DNA of 64,000 nt from Leuctra nigra. Taxonomy: Eukaryota > Arthropoda > Insecta > Plecoptera > Leuctridae. The notes below the pieces were generated by a model. That model worked only from the letters and a program-made list of their open reading frames with translations. It was not told the origin of the DNA and searched no databases. Both the position numbers and the translations under genes were made by a program. Of the stretch, positions 46,130-58,191 are shown piece by piece. Each line of letters starts with the position of its first letter. The first letter of the stretch is position 1. The stretch covers positions 18,417,073 through 18,481,072 of the forward strand of contig OW203767.1 of NCBI GenBank assembly GCA_934045905.1, read 5' to 3'.

Positions 46130-46372
46130 CTTGTATTCCGGAGGCCCGGGTTCGATTCCCACGGCCGTCCTTCCTGACTGGGGTTTTTTCGTGGTATTCC
46201 CTCAGTCGATAGGCAAATGCTGGGATGGTAACCTACTAATAGGCCATGACCGCCTCGTTCCCACCTTCCATCCTTACCTACTCTTCACCATCATCTCCCA
46301 ATCATCATCATAATCATTCATCCGTCGCCATTAGCCTCACTGCAGAACAGTGCGACGTTAAGCCCCAGACAA
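46130..46372 (+). repeat. tRNA-derived SINE, most complete copy
   Basis: B box GGTTCGATTCC at 46149-46159, body CCCTCAGTCGATAGGCAAATG and CTACTAATAGGCCATGACCG. A pyrimidine-rich middle and the 3' end GCAGAACAGTGCGACGTTAA with an A-run follow. The head is 5'-truncated (no A box). About 240 bp. Confidence 0.75.
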
Positions 46373-46984
46373 AAAAATATCATAAAAATGCATAAAATGA
46401 CATGCGTAACAAAAAACATACACATGAGAAAGAAGCTGGTATGTTTCGCGGAAGAAATATTGCATTCACTTAGCAAAATCATTCAAACGTCCACACTCTA
46501 TGTATGCTACACCGTGTTCCATGTAGAACATGTAGAAGAAGATCCTTGATGTCAGGAGCAGGTGCAGTGATGATCTGAGCATGGCCAAATAATATCCATC
46601 TCACAGCGAAATATCAACACCACATTACACTAGAGAGCATGAGAGGTAGAGCGCCGCAAGTCCATTAGAATCAATACTATTTGTAACACCAGTCATTTAG
46701 AAAGGGATTACTTCACTGACTGAAGTATAGTGGACTTCAGTCTATTTGTAATTATTGTACTGCTTCATTTCACGATTCCGAAAGTGTGTAACGCAAAATC
46801 GAGAAAATGAATTTCAATTATATCTTCTTCTAAGGTGCGCCCAAATCGAGTGGGTAATTCGCACATGCCTTTTTTGAGAAAAGCAGTCACAATTTGAGAT
46901 AAATAGTCAATCGAAATGAATTTCATAAAATAGTACGTGGTTATTAACAAATAACATTACGTAAGAGTATTCAAAATGTATGGA

Positions 46985-47925
46985 TTGACATAACTAGGAA
47001 AACGCTCAGTGTAACGCGTTGATGAGCGAGCACGGACACGCGCAACACCTAGAACCGAAAATATGTCGATCGAAAATATCATTAAAAGCTAATAATTCTT
47101 GAAATTCGTCAGACTTGTAGGTATAAAAATCTCCAAATATTCTTAAAGTATTAGTCCCAATAGCCATGCAAAGTTTTAAGTTGATATTGAACCTTTATGA
47201 TTAAAATGGTCCTTGTTAAAATTCAAAAATCATATATTTAAAAAAATATACCTGGGACCACTCATATGATAAAAGTGTGTGTATACTTACACAATATTAG
47301 ACGATCTGTTGAACGGTCATATCAGTTTCATACGTTTGAAAGTTTCTGCTCTAACTACCTTGGAACTATAAAGAGTCGAAGAAGCCGTGATCAACATTTT
47401 CGAGAAATTTGACAGATAACACGCAAAATGTCAGTAAAATATCAATAACTTTTGGATTTAAACACAGATAAGTCTGAAAATATTCAAAAATACAGATAAT
47501 GTTGGTCCCAATGACCATGCAAAGTTTTAAGTTGATCGGTCGTACGGTTCTAGTTTAAATTTCAAAAATCATGTGAAAGATTTTTTTTAAATTTTAACCA
47601 ATGGGAGGATTTGGCTGAAACTTTGTATGATTGGGTAAAATGTTAGTGGTAATGACTTGTCAAAATATCAAATAGATAAAACAAACCAATCGTAAGATAA
47701 TTTTTTTTAAATTTGAACCAATCACGGGATCCCGTTCAAAAACGATCCCAGGGACCGCATAGAGTACGTTAGTATGTGTACAAAATTTCAGATTGATTGC
47801 TTGAGCGGTTTGACCTGGGGTGTGACCACAAAAAAAATACAAACAAACAAACAAACACAGAGAAAGTGCCATAAGAGTACCGTGGTGACGCTCGCTACGC
47901 TCGCTCAATAATGCCAAAACCTTTC
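46985..47925 (+). mobile_element. GTAACGCGTTGATGAGCGAG-family element, copy 3 (longest)
   Basis: Starts AAACGCTCAGTGTAACGCGT and ends with GACGCTCGCTACGCTCGCTC near 47910. The subterminal TGAGCGAGC is inverted between ends. The interior repeats 'AAAGTTTTAAGTTGATCGGT'-type phrases and ends with (CAAA)n. No coding capacity seen. Confidence 0.6.
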
Positions 47926-50045
47926 ATTATCTTGTTTATTGCTTATTTGCTTATCATTGCTTATTTTGCTTATCGCAATCTGGGTATTTGATTATTTCAA
48001 AATATAAATAATTCATTAATATTATTTCAAATTTTGGATGTGTAAAATAATTAAACTACATTTATTTTCAATCAGTAATGTGTGATTTCTTTTATAATAG
48101 TCACAATGCATATGTTCTGTTTTGATGGTTTAATTTAAAATGAAATACAGACATTTCTATTGGGCAAAGTCACATTAAAAATGTATTGTACAATTTGCAA
48201 TGTTTAGTGTAACACTGTCTTCATATTATTCCTCTGTTTTTATTTTTAAATTAATTGTTCTAAACTCATGCTACCATGAACGGTGGTGGAGGCATCACCT
48301 AAGGCGAGTTTTGCTACTACTTCTTGTTTTTTGGTCCATCAAGGAACCGTATGATTTTCTGGCGTCGGGACCGCCCGTGGTTGTCCACCACACTTCATAG
48401 GGCGACAGAACATTAGGGCATTTGTTAAATGTTCACCCATTTATATTCATTGTGCACATTTGTTATATACAAGGAGCGAAACAAGTGTTTTCATTTAACT
48501 ATTTTGACAGTAATTTATCTAATATTTTGTCTGCAAGCGGATCTGTTGACGTTATTCGTATAGTTGTAAACAGTTTAAAACGTAAGTCGGACATTTTGAA
48601 CAATTGCTAAAATTAATCATAAATGTTATTAATCATTGTTAAAGAGGTGGTTTTCAAGCAATGTTTATCAAAATCTTGGACAAACTATAAAAAATGTTTT
48701 TTCCTAATATATTTCGCGATGAATAAATGATTCTTGAGAGACACAAAAAGTGTTTCGGTTGCTGATTTTTAAACTGCGCTCTCTCACAATGCTGGTACCT
48801 GATTTACTGGTCATAATTCATTTACTTGGACGTTTAACTTAACAGCGAACACTTATATTCGTTACGTTTTTATAATTCTCTCATTTATATTTTTCTATAT
48901 GTAGATGAAAGGTTCAAGAATAAGATAAATAAATGTACTTAATTAAAAATGAGATCAACCAGGACACCCAGGAAGATCATTTATCACACACCCAATAAAT
49001 TTAACAACCCAAATGTCCATGGATCAAATTTTGCTCAGATTTATAAATTAACAACTGCTTTGAAATTTCCAAATTTCAATTTTCCACCAATAAAATTGCA
49101 ATTTGAATCAAACTCTAAAATCCAGTTGGCATGATTGAAATTGTTTAATTTTAATTACATTTTTAAACCAATCAGAGGTTATACAAATTAGGGGATTCTG
49201 AAATCAATCTTTATACGTATGAGTACGGGATAACATGTAAGACAGATGCTGTCAAATCAGTCAAAAAAAGTTTGTCAATTCATAATAATTATTTAAAAAA
49301 CCTAACCAAATACATCATTATTAGATTCCCACTTCAAAATCATAATTCATCTTTTATACTTTCATACTTTCGTGAACGGCGTCTTAACTGAGTGTACTCG
49401 ACTATAAAGTTGAAGTTGAAGTAACTCTTCTCTCTGTTAATAATTAATGATGACCCTCGCCTGGACACGAACTGTCGACTTCCCGCCTCTCATCACGGCG
49501 TCTTGACCCGCTCCATGACCCCTGACCCCTCGTCTCCACTCATCCCGAAACCCGACATATATTAACTCAATATACACGTGATGGTGCACGGGAACAACGA
49601 TCAGCATGGTGTGATGTGCGTGTCAGATCGTACAGGGAAACAACGATCAATGCGACACGAACATTAATCATAAGTGTTTTTTAGAATATGATTTTAATAT
49701 TATAGAATATTGAAAACGTCTTAAAAATAATAAATGTTTTTGCTTCTATATTTAAACTAGAAAGTTGACTTAAAATTCATACAGTAATTTGTTAGTAGAA
49801 GCGGATTTTGACCTGCAAATTTAGAAGGTCGACTCAGAGACCGATTTTAAATAAATTGGTTAAATGAGAAACAATAAATCGACAGAAAATTCGAAAGAAT
49901 CGACAGAAAATTGCTATTCCTACAGCCTTATTTTCCCATTTATCTCTATATTCTCTCTCGTACAGTCTCTTACATTCATTTATCTTTACATTCTCTTTAC
50001 AAGCAAGCAAATAATATTAACAACATCACATCACGAGCATAGATG
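47926..50045. other. Intergenic, no gene seen
   Basis: AT-rich. 48270-48410 is GC-richer with an unrecognised 66-codon frame (48200-48400). 49440-49660 is GC-richer and non-coding. Confidence 0.4.
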
Positions 50046-50212
50046 AATGAAATACACACAAATAGGCTCCATTTCTCCCGTAATTCATACGATTTTTTTA
50101 TTTGTAAGTTGTCAAATGTACCTTTTTTGTCTACAGTTCAACTTTTGACAGTCTAAAAGCTATAAAGCACCGACATAACCCCAAGGAACGGAGCCTTCTT
50201 GTGTGGATTCTC
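50046..50212. mobile_element. Short inverted-repeat element related to 44734-45055
   Basis: Left GAAATACACACAAATAGGCT and right complement of GAATCCACACAAGAAGGCTC form inverted ends of the same family. Confidence 0.4.
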
Positions 50213-50689
50213 CAACACTTCTATCTGACACTCCTTGCTTCTGCCCCATGGTGCACAATCAAGTTACCTTTAGCAAATATTTCACGCAATATTTTCTGTA
50301 TCAAATCAAGAGCATTTGTATTCAACTTTCCACGCACACTTAGAGTAAGTGATCTGGGATCAGCATCTGACAGCTGCTCGATCTTGCAGTGGAATTACCA
50401 TATTCCACGCATCCCTCCTCTCTCCCTATCAATCACCCACATCACCACATCACCTCACTGGAACACAACTGAACTTGCTGGTGATCATGTTGGTATTCAC
50501 TCTGCCCTCTCACAATGTTTCATTAGCGTGATCGAGATTCTGCATTCTCGATCATACGTCCAATCAATGAGTTCATTAACTAAGTCGCTTGGAAATGTAC
50601 GTGAATAATGAAGTAATCGAAGTACATGACTTTTTACTTTAAAAAACGAAATATTATAACCCATACGTAATAATGAACTATGTGTTTCG

Positions 50690-51113
50690 AGGGCTGAGTA
50701 GTGAGCGTGGCCTTGAAGAGTTTTTAATGGATTTTTATTAATATCTTTTACAAATGTAATTGTTAGCAAAATAGGGCTCTGTACGAGTATTCAGAACAGT
50801 TCAATGAAAATAAATTTCATAATTTGGAATAAGTTATTAGTTTTATTTTGTCCAACAGATGTTTAGTACCATAATTTTACTAATTTTCGGGCAAAGTAAA
50901 TTTACAAGGTAAATTTGCCAAAGTAAATCAAAGTAAATTTGCAAAGTAAATTTACAAAGTAAATTTAATAAACCATTACAAACAATGGAATTATTTTCAT
51001 TGAACTGTTCTGAATACTCGTACAAAGCCTTATTTTGTTAACAATTACATTGGTAAAAGATATTGATAAAAATTGATAAAAAAAACTCTTCAAGGTCAAA
51101 CTCACTACTTACA
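50690..51113. mobile_element. Foldback element with ~115-bp arms
   Basis: Left arm (about 50690-50810) and right arm (about 50990-51113) are inverted copies, sharing CCTTGAAGAGTTTTT, AATATCTTTTAC and GTACGAGTATTCAGAACAGT. The centre has a tandem tract of GCAAAGTAAATTTA-type units (about 50895-50970). Confidence 0.75.
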
Positions 51114-54100
51114 AGAAAATATAAATGCATCTATCCTACTTTTCTGTTAAAATGAGAAATTAAAAGGTATTCAACATTTCTAAAACTGTTGAATCAATAA
51201 AACAATTTGTTTCGAGTAAAATAAGAAGCTCGTGTCACTCAAGTCACAACCAGAAAAAGATATTTTCTATAATTGGATAATTCACAATGCATGTAATCTT
51301 GGTTGGAAGGCAGAGTTTTAAATGTCTTTGGTCATAGTCAATAATCTATTGGTTGACTTGCTAAATTGAAAATGAAAACAATTTTTAATCATTATACCTT
51401 AAAGTATGTAGGTTTAGGTCCCATGCTCTATAAATCACACGGGATATGGACCAGTACAGCAGCCGGTCATCCAGAAAGACGTCCTCTAACCAAAGAAACC
51501 ATTAATTTGATTCAATTAACGTCCACATTGTGCGCTAGTGTCGCATCCAGGGAGGTCCATCTGTCATCCACTTCACATTATACAAAAGCTCGCGTGTTCA
51601 ATTCAAAAATTAGAACTCGAAAAAGGCGGGCGAATTCTTTCCCAATTCAAATTATTGCTCGTTCCGTAATTTATCTTTCGTCGCGCTCCAACTTTTCATA
51701 ACGTTACAAGACTACTCATTATTATGAAATACCTTACTTATTTTTTACAAAACTTTTTTTTACATCCATCTCACTCCACAAAACGTTATATGGATTTCGT
51801 TTACTTTTTTTTATTTACAAATTTACATATAGTTTGATGTGACGCTTGGCTAGCCCACACATGAGCTTGCTTCTAGTATGCCATTTCCTTGATTGAAAAT
51901 TATGCCCCCCCTTAATTGTACAGCTAGCACACCGCATCGAATTCAGTAAAAGCCAGCAGTAATACACCATTGAATCGTGCTGACGTTAGTTCGACCCAGT
52001 GATTTAGTTCACCTCTTATCGCAGCTTCGTATCAAAATGCTTACTATAAGGTGGTTATGAAAATGTGTTACCATGTTCTTGTATTATGATTGTGATGCCA
52101 AGTTTGGTGGTGGGCGGATTTGTTAGGAGTTTAGGAAGCAAAATGATCCGTTTATTGAGTTGTAGATTATGTAGAGAAGCTGGTTTTGACTTTCATGGCT
52201 TCATTTAGATATGGAGTATGATGCGATTGAGGATTTTGTGCATGTGGATTTGTCAGTTCATGTTTCTAATGATTTTATCTGTAGCATTATGTTGAAATGA
52301 TTTAAGAGTCTGGTTTAGTCGTTATTAGTGTTGAACGATTTGAATTATTTACAAATGAGAAATGTTTACAAACTCGACACAAAATTAAAATCATCGACTT
52401 TTCCACTATTTAGTCGATTTGGGTACAGATATTGTATTTATATAAGAACAAAATTAATAGGAATTGGACCTATATTTTACATTGTCAATAATTTGAATGG
52501 AATGTCATTATAATTAATTCCGAGTACATACACCTTTCAAGTGATATCTTAGTAATTCACTTAAACTTTCAACCTAACTCATACTGCTTTTGCAATACCA
52601 ATCTGAATCTGATAAGTACTGAACGGACAAAATGGATAATTTTTCGATACAGAACGCACGTAGTTCTGGATTGGTTCGTGAATGTGTTTTGAGAGTGAGT
52701 AGAGAAACTTGATATGGGAAGAAGATGCAATTTATTGACCTGCAACATGCTTTATAACAAACTAATTTCTTGTTCATCCCCTCCTTCTTCATCATAAACT
52801 CATATCCCTTGGTGAGCTACTTCAACATTTCGTATATAACTATGTTGGGCCCAATTTACACTTCATACCTAATTTATGTGATAGTGTTTTTAAAGTTCAT
52901 CATTTAGTCATTTTAGGGAAACTTCCAAATTAGCCCAGTTTGAAAAGAAATCTCTCATAAATCATTGAACTTGCAAAATACCCCGTTCCAAACACTTGCC
53001 CCTTTAAATACCTAATTTAAAACATGATTTCACCCTCAAAAGAAAGTAAAAAGAGTTCGGAATGTGCGCACGAACGTATAGAAAGATGTGGTAGGCTGCA
53101 ATACCTCCATGGTTGCATTGTCCCGAGCACTGGGTACTCACAATCTCCACTGCACGGTTTTCAAATTACTTCTATGATTGATATAAATATGGTCTAAAAA
53201 ACGACATCTCATACAACTTCGAAATTATTTTTCTCGGAAATTCATTCTTCGCATTGCAGTTATTTAAAATCATTGATATCCTAGAGTTAGCATACCAATT
53301 ATTACTACCAATTAGTTTCCATTCGGCAAAAGTATCAAACGATGTTCGCTCGGACCAACCTCCAGAAACCTTTATTAAATTAATTATATATTAATTACAT
53401 CACATTGTAGAACACAAGTCCGACTGCATGGCGCCCCGAGCTGAACATTTCATTCCGAGGCGAATCGTAAACATTTCAAAAACTCTTCCACTCTTCACAC
53501 GTCACATTTCCATAATAATTCAATCCAAACAAGACGACCGAAGCTATATTAAAATTTAATTTATTTTAATGATGATTGAACGGTGGTTAGTTATTTCACC
53601 TCAAGCTAATAACTTTTCATGTTCTGATTTAATTAATTGTTATTTTTCCATATGAAATTTACTTTCGCAAATTACATTTACTACCCAACTGTCTTTTGAT
53701 AATATGAATAATAATTGATTACGTTTCTTAATGGGCGACCATTAATGCAATTCTTCATTCGTTAACTTGTCTTCCCTTTGAACACCTGTAATTTATTAAC
53801 CCACCTAACGAATGCGCTTTTCACCACGTGTCTAACTCAAACTGTTTCTTTTTTTTTATCTCAAATTCCTTAATTTGAATTGTTTTGAAATGCCTGTGAG
53901 GCTTCTCGTAGCTTTTGAATTGAAACCTCACGACTTGTAGCCTTCACCACTCGTCACTTATGGAGGATGAAGAGGGGTATTGTGGGTACAATCTTCATGG
54001 AAGCGCATCTCTCAAAGAGATGAGGTGACCTATCAAATTGTTGCCATCAGTTGAAAACAATTGAATGTTTCTTGAAAGTGTTGCCGCTTGTGTTTTGATG

Positions 54101-57100
54101 AAGAGATGATATTCGTGGAAGATTTTTTTTCTCTTCAAGCATCCGGGAAGAGGTTTAAGTGTTTTTAAGCTTGTGTGTTTTAATTTTAATTTTATTCAAT
54201 TTGTAGTCATTCAAATTTTAATATATTCTGTAATATTTTGTAACAAATATCATACAACGATTTTTTTGTATTATGTCAGGGTCTTCAAACTATTTTCTTT
54301 TAGTTTTAAACAAACCGAAAATATTTGTTTCAAAATTTATAACGCCGAATTGTATTGACCTTTTTGTTTTAAGTTTCGGTTTTGTTACTTTTTTACTTTG
54401 TTACTTGTATTTACAAAAAATACAATTAATTAATAGATAATTTTATCAAATGTGTACTTTACACATTCTGTTAAAAAATTCTGTGAAATCTGTTAAAATT
54501 TTAAATTTTAATTATAATGTTCAAATTTAGATTTTCTGTTTGGTTACGAGTTATCTGATATTTTCATAACTGCTCTCCATCAATAAATTGTTACACTTTA
54601 CAAAACAACTTCGTTATTTATAGTCATAAGTAGACATGTAAAACCAGACATAATATAAAATCCTGTCAAACCTACAAAATGCAACAGGATGCACACTATA
54701 TTAAAAATCACAAAACAACACTGCCATTGTAATATTAATATTAATTAACCCGTTTTAAATCAGTAGTATTCAAAATCAAACTTCTTTCCACAGCACGTGT
54801 GAAGGTGGCTCGCTTCTCGTCCATTACCTCAATGTATTCGCACTTGACCATTAACACATAGCGCCCCCGTGCACACGCTCTGTTCTAATCAGACACGAAC
54901 ACGCAAGCACGTCAATAGCGTTAATACCCATGAGTTAATGGCTGGCATAATGACAAGAAGTGATAGCACCTTCGTGATCATTCCGAATAGAAATCAGTTG
55001 GAAATAATTATTATTTAGTCACCGTTGGAGATAGGAAACACTCACGAAAGCCAATTATTCAAATTGATTTTTTTTTTAGTTTGTTAAATGGATGGTAATT
55101 CATTTAGCAAATCAGTTGTGTTTATGGATCGTTAGGTTAAGATGAAGGTTGTATAAGAAGATTGTTGGCGCACGTTTGTTTACTTAGAGGAACGTGGGTT
55201 CGAGGTGTTTTTTTATCAACCCACTGTTTTCATTCATCAATTGCAGTATCAATAAACTGAACTGCAACCAGTACTATAATAGTTATAAAGTAGATAGACA
55301 CGACTGTTCGAGTTATTATATTGTTATGACAAAATAGAATAATTTTGTAATAAGATATAAGTTATTTTATAAAGAGCTGCCATGTTTCTAAAAAAATTGC
55401 TATGAAATAAAACAAAATATCTATTTTCTATTTTCTAGATTCTATTTTCTAACAATTGACATTAGTTTAACTTTTGCATGATTTGACTTTAATTATTTGA
55501 AATTGAACATAATTATAAACATATATTTCACAATGCCTTCACAATTACGTTCTTACATAGAGCATAATATCGAATCATAAAAATATAGTTACAGTACTCC
55601 ACAAGAATGTTTCACAATCAAGTACTCATTGTAATTCACTCAATTCAATCTCCCGTTTTATAAAATATTAAAAATCTAAATCTGTTTGACGTGATCAATG
55701 TAAAGATGACATTCATATATTTTCTCTTTTCCCTTATTGATGTTTCTATAGCTGTCTTGTTAATATCAAGATACCATCTAAGAATAGACACACAGTACAT
55801 CTTATTTCAAGCGACGAAGAAAAATCACACGTCAAATTATCACTGGCAACGATTTGAAATAGATCTTCTTAGTAAATGACGTGATGGTAAACGGTATATT
55901 TTATATAATACGTTCGCTGATTAGTAATTAAGAGAATCAAGTTATTTTATTATGAAAGAATCTAGGGATTAAGATCGTAAGTAATTAACACTACTTGAGC
56001 AGGTATCTTGATATACCGTTCCTCGATACTAGCAATGCGTTTAGTGATCTAGGCGGTATTACACTTGTCAAGAGTAATGTCATAACTTATTTCAATTATT
56101 CAATTACGTTTGGTGTTTCAGGGCCTGTATCAATAATCTTGATACACAATTAGGACCAAATATTCGATTCAAAATTTATGTTCGAATCTCTGTTTTTCTT
56201 TGTTTGTTTCTTCGTTTACAGGTAAATTTTGTCACAACAGATTCATAACTATCCAGTTCTAAAGTCTTTTGATTTCTAGCAAGAATAATCTCTCGGTTTC
56301 ACCGGAAAATTGATTCAAAGTTTAAATTCTGCTTTACTGACAGATAATCTGAAAGAAATGTCAGACATTGCTACCTTATCAACGCGTTCACAACGTATTT
56401 TAATGGTTTTTATTTTAAACGAAATCAAACATGAGCTTTTACAGTGAGTGAAGGCAAATAAATTTCGTTTTTTTCAAAATAATGAAATATTTCAAATTAA
56501 TGAAGAGTAATCACCTAAAATGCTATTATGCAAAGTTTAAAAAGAGTGACATTTCAATCTCAAAAACAATTTAATAGCAAAAAACCTGTTTAATTACTGG
56601 GGAATTCGTAATTTTGATTCGACCAGTTTAATACGTCCGCAACTCCATCAAACCTGACTAGAAACTTAGTAAGATTTCGATGAAATATTTTTATACAGAG
56701 TTTCTATTTCCTGAATTGGTTTTTACTTTTAGATCAGACGGGTTTTTTTCACTCGATATCGAAATGTAATGAGATGAGAGTAATTAAGCCGACTTTCCAT
56801 TAAGAATGGCATTTTGTGTTCACTTTTATGGCAAGAAAGGGAATGTAAAATGCAAATTGTTTGAAAAAATTGTCGTTCGACTTGTTTTCAACAAGATAAA
56901 GACACATTCTTTTCAAAATGAATTAAAGTTTACCAAGAGAAGCTCTCGCAGTTTGGCTTTGCTGTCGAAATAATTAAATTGAAAGAAAAAAAATATGCAA
57001 CAGTAATTTTATTTGTATCTAATCAATAAGATATCTTCAAAGTTCATCTCTCATCGAATGCTCATAAATCTATTAGTTGGTCGAAAGATATAGATCGAGG

Positions 57101-57270
57101 CAAATGTTTAATAAATTATAATTATGGTTTGGGGCCCAATTCTCCAATTTAGAAAGCAAAAAATTAAAAAGTGATAACTCTAAGTTTGTCTTTTATCTAA
57201 TCACGATTAAAATTTTAAATAATTTCGTCAAACCAATTTTGTCTCCAATCGTATCCAAAAAAGTGCATGC
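51114..57270. other. Intergenic, no gene seen
   Basis: 6 kb of AT-rich DNA with no recognisable gene; open frames (e.g. 111 codons at 51366-51701) show no family motifs. A possible remnant of the GTAACGCGTT family, inverted, lies near 56380-56450. 54780-54960 is GC-richer and holds a CACGTG. Confidence 0.45.
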
Positions 57271-57736
57271 AAGGGGTCGGCAACCTGCGGCTCCTTGGTG
57301 GTTCTTGAATGGCTCTTCATAATTTAAATAAAGATCTGGAATCGAAAAATTTGAAAATTCGAAAACAAAACGCCGTGCGGGGCAATAATGGGGAGGTTAT
57401 TTGATTCAGTTTGTTCATTTTTGAGTCCCATGAATCACTTTTAAATTGTAGAAATTCTAAAAAATTGCCCTGCGGGGCAAAATTGGGATGTCATTTGTTT
57501 CAATTTGTTCATTTTAGAGTCCCAAAATCATCTATAAATTGTTGAAATTCTAAAAAAAACGCCCTGCGGAGCAACAACCGGGGGGCTTCGTTACAATATC
57601 AAAATTAACTAGTAATTCAATGTATTATTTTCGGTGTTATATTATATTTGATTGCCATTACTGCGGCCCCAATAATAACTCATTTGTTAATTTTTGGGAA
57701 ATTGTCTCCTTCACCAAAAAAGGTTACCGACCCCTG
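57271..57736. mobile_element. hAT-like non-autonomous element, copy 1
   Basis: Left end (A)AGGGGTCGGCAACCTGCGG and right end AGGTTACCGACCCCTG are inverted. Inside are three ~105-base modules with A-runs and GCCCTGCGGGGC-type hairpins. The CAGGGGTCGGCAACC terminus is typical of hAT-type elements, but no 8-bp target duplication was found. Confidence 0.6.
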
Positions 57737-57829
57737 ACCTAGTACCACAATAGCCACCAAGTGCAGTCGTCTTGTTTTCTCGAATTTCAGCCGTTTCAAA
57801 ACCGATATCTCTTCTCTCCGCCGCTGCAC

Positions 57830-57948
57830 CACGTGATCACTGACCACTCCAGACAAGACCCTCGCGTCTGACCCCCGACCTCCCCGCCCACGCCGTCAAC
57901 ACCGGCGCTCATCTCACGCGTGTCACTGTCACGTGACTCAACCACGTG
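57830..57948. promoter_or_regulatory. Cluster of three CACGTG E-boxes
   Basis: Palindromic CACGTG at 57830-57835, 57930-57935 and 57943-57948 in a GC-rich island (57790-57960). This could be a bHLH-bound regulatory region; no adjacent gene is identified. Confidence 0.25.
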
Positions 57949-58191
57949 TGTTTCACGTCGCACGGTTCTGCAGCGAGGCGGATGACTTTGGGAAAAACAT
58001 TTCACATTTGTTGTGTTGAAACTCTGGAAAGTTATCACAGTGAAGTTTGATGCTTGAGAATCTTGTCGAGTTTTCTCGTCCCAAGTTATTCTCTAAACAT
58101 GTAATATTCTTCCTGCAAAAAGCTCGCTCGTCTGTCCGTGGCATCGCGCGAAACCTGTTTCAAACATATGTCATTATTTTAGATATTCCGC

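Noticed and set aside
48200..48400. 66-codon frame with LLLLLVF stretch as a small membrane protein
   Set aside because: No supporting start context, neighbours or family; too short to claim.
50201..50769. 135- and 90-codon frames on opposite strands
   Set aside because: They overlap inverted-repeat elements, have no recognised motif, and are of a length expected by chance.
57271..57736. Confident hAT assignment
   Set aside because: Termini look right but I could not find matching 8-bp target duplications at either copy, so it is called only hAT-like.
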